Positions 59,160 to 64,000 of a stretch of DNA of 64,000 nucleotides are shown here, piece by piece (position 1 is the first letter of the stretch; every line of letters starts with the position of its first letter). A model generated the notes under the pieces. That model worked only from the letters and a program-made list of their open reading frames with translations, was not told the origin of the DNA and did not search any database. The DNA comes from Chamaecrista fasciculata (Eukaryota; Streptophyta; Magnoliopsida; Fabales; Fabaceae). The position numbers and the translations under genes were made by a program. The stretch lies in assembly GCA_003254925.1 (NCBI GenBank), contig QANZ01050523.1:149802-213801 (forward strand), given 5' to 3'.

Positions 59160-60398
59160 TACTCGCTCTTTAATTATATTCAATTTTTGTAAAAATGTGT
59201 GATAGTGTTACGTTGCGTCTTATACGCAAACCACATAGTTAATTAATCAAATTGAGTTGCTTTATTTTTCTATAAAATTAAATAATAATAAAAAGATGGA
59301 CTTACATACATATTGTAATAAGTATATTTGTCTTTTACATGGACTCACCATTTGTTTCTACTTCAATCAAATGAATGTTAAAAAAATGTATATGGTAACT
59401 TTCATGCATTTCAAGGATGAATTATTGTTGTTGACTATGTCTTTGGTTATCGTTTAATTATTGTCAAAATGCAAGCCACACATACATAGGACTCCAATCT
59501 CAATTAGTAAATTAGCTAATAACTAGTGAAGTAATAAGTGCTAAAAAAAAGTAAAGTTTCCAAGAAAAGTTATAGTTTTATTTGAGGAAGGAATTTAGAT
59601 AATTTTTTCTTTGGCAAAAGTATTAATTTTGTCCTCAAACATTATATCAACTGTTAATTTCATCCCCAATCTTTTTTTTTATGTCAATTTTGTCCTCAAT
59701 CTTTCACATTTGTATAAATTTTATCCTTTGCTCTTACTTTAGTCAAATACTATTGACATAATTTGCGTGGTTAATGGTATATAATGTAAAATTGATAAAA
59801 AAAGAACTTTAAATCCTAACTCAAATTAGAAAAAAAAAGATGCAGTCTATTGTTAATTTATTGAAGAAATTAGTCAAAAGACAAAATTGACTAAAATGTG
59901 AAATATTAGGGACGAAATTGACAACAAAAAAAGATTGAGAACGAAATTGACAGTTAGTGTAAAATTTAGGGACGAAATTAGTACTTTTCCCTTTTTTTTT
60001 CTTACATCTTTTTTGGCCTGATCTTTTCTTACATCTTTACTATCAAAGTACTAATTATACTCGCGTATTCTGTTTCATTGGAATTTGTATTTTCTAGAAG
60101 CCATTATTATATTACATATACTTTTGCAACGCAAATCGCCTCCATATATAAAACATGCTCTATATAATATGTTAAATAATATTACCATATAGTATAAAAA
60201 GAGTTTTTTTTTTTTTTTCTTTTTAAGTGACTATAGTTTAAACAAATGAGAAAAACAAACAAAGAAACAAGGGTTTGAGTTAGAAAATTGAAAGTTCGAG
60301 TTTCACTGAGAATATGTGAGTGTGTGTCTTCAATCCATTGAGTGCAAACTTGGTGTAGTTTAGGGTGGTTGTTGATGGTTAAATTGACTTGTGCCATC
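59160..60398 (-). repeat. Right arm of a large inverted repeat
   Basis: Reverse complement of 56985-58240, with phrases such as 'cttatacgcaaaccacatag' and 'gtcttcaatccattgagtgc' marking both ends. Confidence 0.9.
59613..59991. mobile_element. MITE in the right arm of the inverted repeat
   Basis: Counterpart of 57409-57791. It starts TGGCAAAAGTATTAATTTTG and ends AATTAGTACTTTTCCC. It has diverged slightly from the other copy. Confidence 0.75.
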
Positions 60399-60542
60399 GA
60401 TTTCTAAGCAAAATGTGGAACTTGTTAATTTGTGAGAAGCTCGCAACAATGGCCTATGTACATAGCGTCATGTTTTGGATTAGTTATTATTTTTATGAAT
60501 GCATTTTAATTTATTATTCTAGTTTCTGACACAAGCTATATT
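60399..60542. other. Short unique spacer with a dispersed phrase
   Basis: The phrase 'tcatgttttggattagttat' and the text after it also occur at about 48820-48885, showing a small dispersed repeat. The gypsy LTR is inserted at its right edge. Confidence 0.5.
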
Positions 60543-61920
60543 TGTCACGACCCTCTAATGGGATACGTGACCGGCACGGACCATACGTAGTAACCCCATG
60601 ACCCGTAAGCCTAGATTCATCATTTCCCTGACCGAAAACACAACTTCACATATAAACATGTAATGACCATCATAGAAATTTCGACATGGTATCCCTTGTA
60701 AGTGGAAGGGTCCATAAAACATAAACAACCTGTTCAGCAGTATCAGTACAAGATAGAGCTCCGCTCTCATCAAAAATCAATATAAACATACGGAGAGCTC
60801 TGCCCTCATGACATATCAGCCCAAAAACACATAATATCATATTGCCCTAACTGTGGTCCAACGGAGCTATTCTAGAGTCAAGTGCAAAATATAAGTACAT
60901 CCAGAATTATATATAAGTTGTACTACCCACATGGACAAATATGTGGGACTTCAGAAGGGTCCGGTCGATCTACTCGGCACCGGGAGGCTGATCCTGTAAA
61001 CCTGAAGCTGAAAATGGTAAACATATAAAGGGTGAGTCGAGAGACTCAGTGAGTAATCCAACCTATCCTAGTTGTGGAGGGCAAGGTATCTCCACCAGTT
61101 TTAAAACAAAGATGCTTGCGTATCTCAAGTACAAATATAAAAGAATTGAACATATCTTGTGAACTTCTTTTCATAGTTAAACATCATAGCGTAATTAATC
61201 CTCAAAGTATTAATCATTAGCCAAAACTCATATATATCATGTAATTAAACCAAAAATTTCCACAAACTTGAAATACATTTAATCATAAAACCCATGGGTG
61301 GCGCCCCCGTTACTGGTGAGTGAAACCGAAGGTCCTGCAAATGGCCTATCCCGCGAGAACGAATAGACTCCCCACCTCAAGGGTTGGAGACGGTCTACCG
61401 TGGCACGACCCCGAAAGCCTAGAACCATGCCACTCCGACACGTCCCCGAAAGCCTAGATCCATGCCCACATCACATCCTGGCCAACGGATGGTGTGACTC
61501 CGGGACCGAAAGCCCAATTGGTACCCATAACAAAAGAACCAACGATTCACCCAACCAGCCAAAAACATTTTCTAAAACATTATCAATCTCATCTTCATCA
61601 TCATTTAAATCAAACATTTTCTTATAAACTCATCAAATCTCAAATCAACCTTCAAACATATATATACATATGTATGCATTTATAAAGTCTTTAACCTTGC
61701 CAAAAAAAACATATGCATCAAACATATCACATAGGCATGATAAAACAAGTTCTAGGATAGAAAGGATACTCACCTGAAGGTCACACTCAATGACCTAGAA
61801 TTCCTCTAGTTAACACACTACCCTCAAGCTTGCGACAAATGCGGGGTACCTAAATCCATAACAAAATACATTTATCATATTAAAACACTTCTCATACAAA
61901 CTCACTTGACTTCTACATGT
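60543..61920 (-). repeat. 3' LTR of the gypsy element
   Basis: The end at 60543 (TGTCACGACC on the plus strand) is clear because the LTR fragment at 18190-19153 ends the same way. The inner boundary, near 61920, is approximate: a TGTAGAAG stretch after a purine-rich GAGGAGAC is the best candidate. The LTR contains a GC-rich block with near-repeated 'ctttcgggg(a/t)cgtg' units (61405-61510). Confidence 0.65.
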
Positions 61921-61931
61921 CAAGAGTCTCC

Positions 61932-63995
61932 TCAAGTCTCTACTTCATTCCAGATACCACCAACTTGATCTTCATGTTCCTCCTGGCTCTTCGAATAGAC
62001 AAGAATGTCATCAATGAAGACGATAACAAACTTATCCAAAAATGGCTTAAACACCCGATTCATCAAATCCATGAAAGCTGCCGGAGCATTAGTCAAGCCA
62101 AAAGACATTACTAAGAACTCATAGTGCCCATACCGGGTCCGAAATGCCGTCTTCGGAATATCCTCGTGTTTAATTTTTAATTGATGGTACCCCGATCGGA
62201 GATCAATCTTTGAAAAGCACTTTGCACCTTGCAACTGATCAAAGAGATCATCAATACGAGGTAATGGGTATTTGTTCCGTACTGTCACCCTGTTTAACTG
62301 TCTGTAATCGATACACAGCCTTAATGTTCCATCCTTCTTTTTCACAAATAAAATCGGTGCACCCCACGGTGATGAACTTGGTCGAATGAATCCCTTGTCA
62401 AGCAACTCTTGCAACTGCTTTTGCAACTCCTTCAATTCTTTTGGTGCCATTCTATAAGGTGGAATAGAAATTGGTTCAGTGCCTGGAATCAAATCAATCC
62501 CAAACTCAATCTCACGATCAGACGGTAATCCAGGTAATTCATCAGGAAAGACATCAAGAAACTCCCTTACTACTGGAACTTCATCCACGGAAATCAAGGG
62601 TTTTTCCACATCCCTAACCATTGCCAAGTACCCTTGACATCCTTTCCTCAGTAGCCTGCGAGCTCCTAAAACTGATATTAAATTGTTGGGCGCTTCAAGC
62701 CTAATACCCTGCACCTCAAGAGGAATCTCTCCAGGTATCTCAAATTTCACTATTTTGAACCGGCAATCTAAGGTAGCATGATATGCTGCAAGCCAATCCA
62801 TACCAAGAATTACATCTAAATCAATCATCTCTAGTACCATGAGGTCAGCCAACATCTCTCGACCTTGTACTACCACAGGACAAGACTTATACACATATTT
62901 CACACATAAAGAATCCCCCATAGGTGTAGAGACTATGACCTCACGATCCAACATTTCTGGATCCCTACTAAACTTCTTTGCAAACAAAGAGGACACATAG
63001 GAATAAGTTGATCCATAATCAAACAAGACGCAAGCCTCATGAGAACAAACAGTAAGAGTACCTGTAACAACTGCATTGGAGGCCTGAGCATCCCGCTGTG
63101 TGAAGGCAAACACTCTAGCTTGACCACGACCTGCAGGAGCCTGACCTCTGCCCCCAGAGCCTCTCCCTATGGCTCCCTGAGAAAACTGAGCTGAACCAGC
63201 ACGAGCAGGCTGTGCCACTGTAGGAGTGGGTAAGATGGTACGATGAACCGAAGCCTGACTAGCAACCCCCTGTGCTTGAGGGCACTCCCTAGCCTTATGG
63301 CCTAGCTGGCCACAAACAAAACAAGAACTAGCAGCAACCCCCTGTGCCTGAGGGCACTCCCTAGCCTTGTGACCTAGCTGGCCACAACCAAAACAAGTAC
63401 CAGCAGACTTGAGACATACTCCGCTATGAAACTTTTTGCACATAGTGCAACGAGGTGAAGTTTGAGTGGGCTGCATGAAACTGAACCCTTGATGAGAAGT
63501 CTGACTAACGGCTCTTTGGTTAGGCCGAGTACTAGTTGCACCTGAAGATTGAGCAGTTTGCCCAAACAATGCTTGGGTAGGATGAGAATGTGTTTGTCGT
63601 TTATGCTCCCTTTGAAAACCACCATACCCTGGTTCACTACGGCCTCCATCTCTATGTTGTCGTTTACGCTGCTCTTGGGCATTCCTGCTCTCTTTACTTC
63701 TCTCCTCAAAAAGTCTAGCGCTCTCAACAACTTCCTCGTAAGAATCATACTTTACCCTTGCCACTGACCTGAATAGGTAGTCTCGAAGACCCTGAACGAA
63801 GCGTTTTGCACGCATATCTTCTGTGGCTACCATATGAGGAGCATAACGGGACAACTTAGTAAACAATAAATCATACTCCGTCACTGACATTTCCTCTGTT
63901 TGTCTCAGGGACTCAAACTCTCTGGCCTTTGCATCCCTCACTGTTTGGGGGAGAAAACGCTTCATAAATAACTCAACAAATTCTTTCCATCTCAA
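61932..63995 (-). pseudogene. Gypsy gag-pol polyprotein, truncated after reverse transcriptase
   Basis: The open frame is 687 codons within the window, and its first Met is internal to gag. The capsid-type region ([20 protein letters not shown] onward) covers about 1-120. [13 protein letters not shown] finger lies near 183 and two near-identical CX2CX4HX4C knuckles near 207-220 and 230-243. The protease has [12 protein letters not shown] (about 322-333), where the usual Asp-Ser/Thr-Gly is Asp-Tyr-Gly. The reverse transcriptase spans about 520-675, with [23 protein letters not shown] and the catalytic FIDD (about 661). After SQEEHED the frame switches to unrelated text and stops 10 residues later. 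The element cannot integrate by itself. It replicates through RNA in the nucleus and cytoplasm when complete. Confidence 0.88.
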
Positions 63996-64000
63996 CTTAG

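Larger units (their letters stand above)
60543..64000 (-). mobile_element. Ty3/gypsy retrotransposon, pol-truncated, runs off the window
   Basis: On the minus strand a gag-pol frame (63995 to 61932) is followed by an LTR that ends GGGTCGTGACA at 60543. Domain order gag, protease, reverse transcriptase and the motif [18 protein letters not shown] indicate a Ty3/gypsy element, most likely of the Del/Tekay chromovirus group. Ribonuclease H, integrase and any chromodomain are absent because the frame leaves the pol reading just after the reverse transcriptase and meets the LTR region. The 5' LTR, primer-binding site and start of gag lie beyond 64000. Confidence 0.9.

Noticed and set aside
61400..61685. 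Plus-strand frames of 63-75 residues in the gypsy LTR
   Set aside because: They lie in non-coding LTR sequence antisense to the element.

Overview
The window is nuclear DNA of a flowering plant, almost certainly a eudicot. It is AT-rich, has spliced genes with GT/AG introns, two large receptor-like proteins of the tomato Ve1 type, and a dense layer of plant transposons (Ty1/copia, Ty3/gypsy, MULE, hAT, CACTA, LINE, SINE-like and Helitron-like). Runs of N (49635-50241, plus single N at 18055, 22905 and 53688) show a draft assembly. I cannot name the species.

Layout. 1-10.4 kb: no host gene; microsatellites, small inverted-repeat elements, a Helitron-like 3' end and a clean solo LTR (9046-9528). 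10.4-13.6 kb (-): a complete six-exon coatomer zeta gene. 13.7-15.6 kb: repeats with a nested hAT element. 15.7-16.7 kb (+): mitochondrial ribosomal protein mL54. 17.7-21.7 kb: an LTR fragment, a CACTA terminus and an inverted-repeat element with a second hAT copy nested in it. 24.1-25.3 kb (+): an internally deleted paralogue of the splicing factor Crooked neck. 26.9-30.3 kb and 40.2-43.6 kb (both -): two Ve1-like LRR receptor-like proteins of 1129 and 1120 residues, each followed by the same small element about 20 bp past the stop codon. The 10 kb between them (30.8-39.7 kb) is a nest of DNA transposons, several carrying host-gene pieces (Agenet domain, ribosomal protein L19, an unidentified GC-rich coding fragment).

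44.1-47.4 kb: a copia element with two 516-bp LTRs, internally deleted and carrying a nested solo LTR. 49.1-56.7 kb: a direct duplication of about 1.75 kb in which one copy holds a 2.8-kb MULE and the other keeps the empty site; a LINE remnant lies between the copies. 57.0-60.4 kb: an imperfect inverted repeat with arms of about 1.25 kb. 60.5-64.0 kb (-): a Ty3/gypsy element whose pol is cut after reverse transcriptase and which runs off the window.

The host genes do not form a pathway: coatomer zeta (vesicle coats), mL54 (mitochondrial translation) and Crooked neck (spliceosome) are unlinked housekeeping functions, while the receptor-like proteins form a small tandem immune-receptor cluster. 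The most notable signals are the gene-fragment-carrying nested transposons between the two receptors, the long inverted repeat that could yield double-stranded RNA, the matched empty and filled MULE sites, the truncated Crooked neck paralogue and the duplicated module in the island domain of the second receptor.
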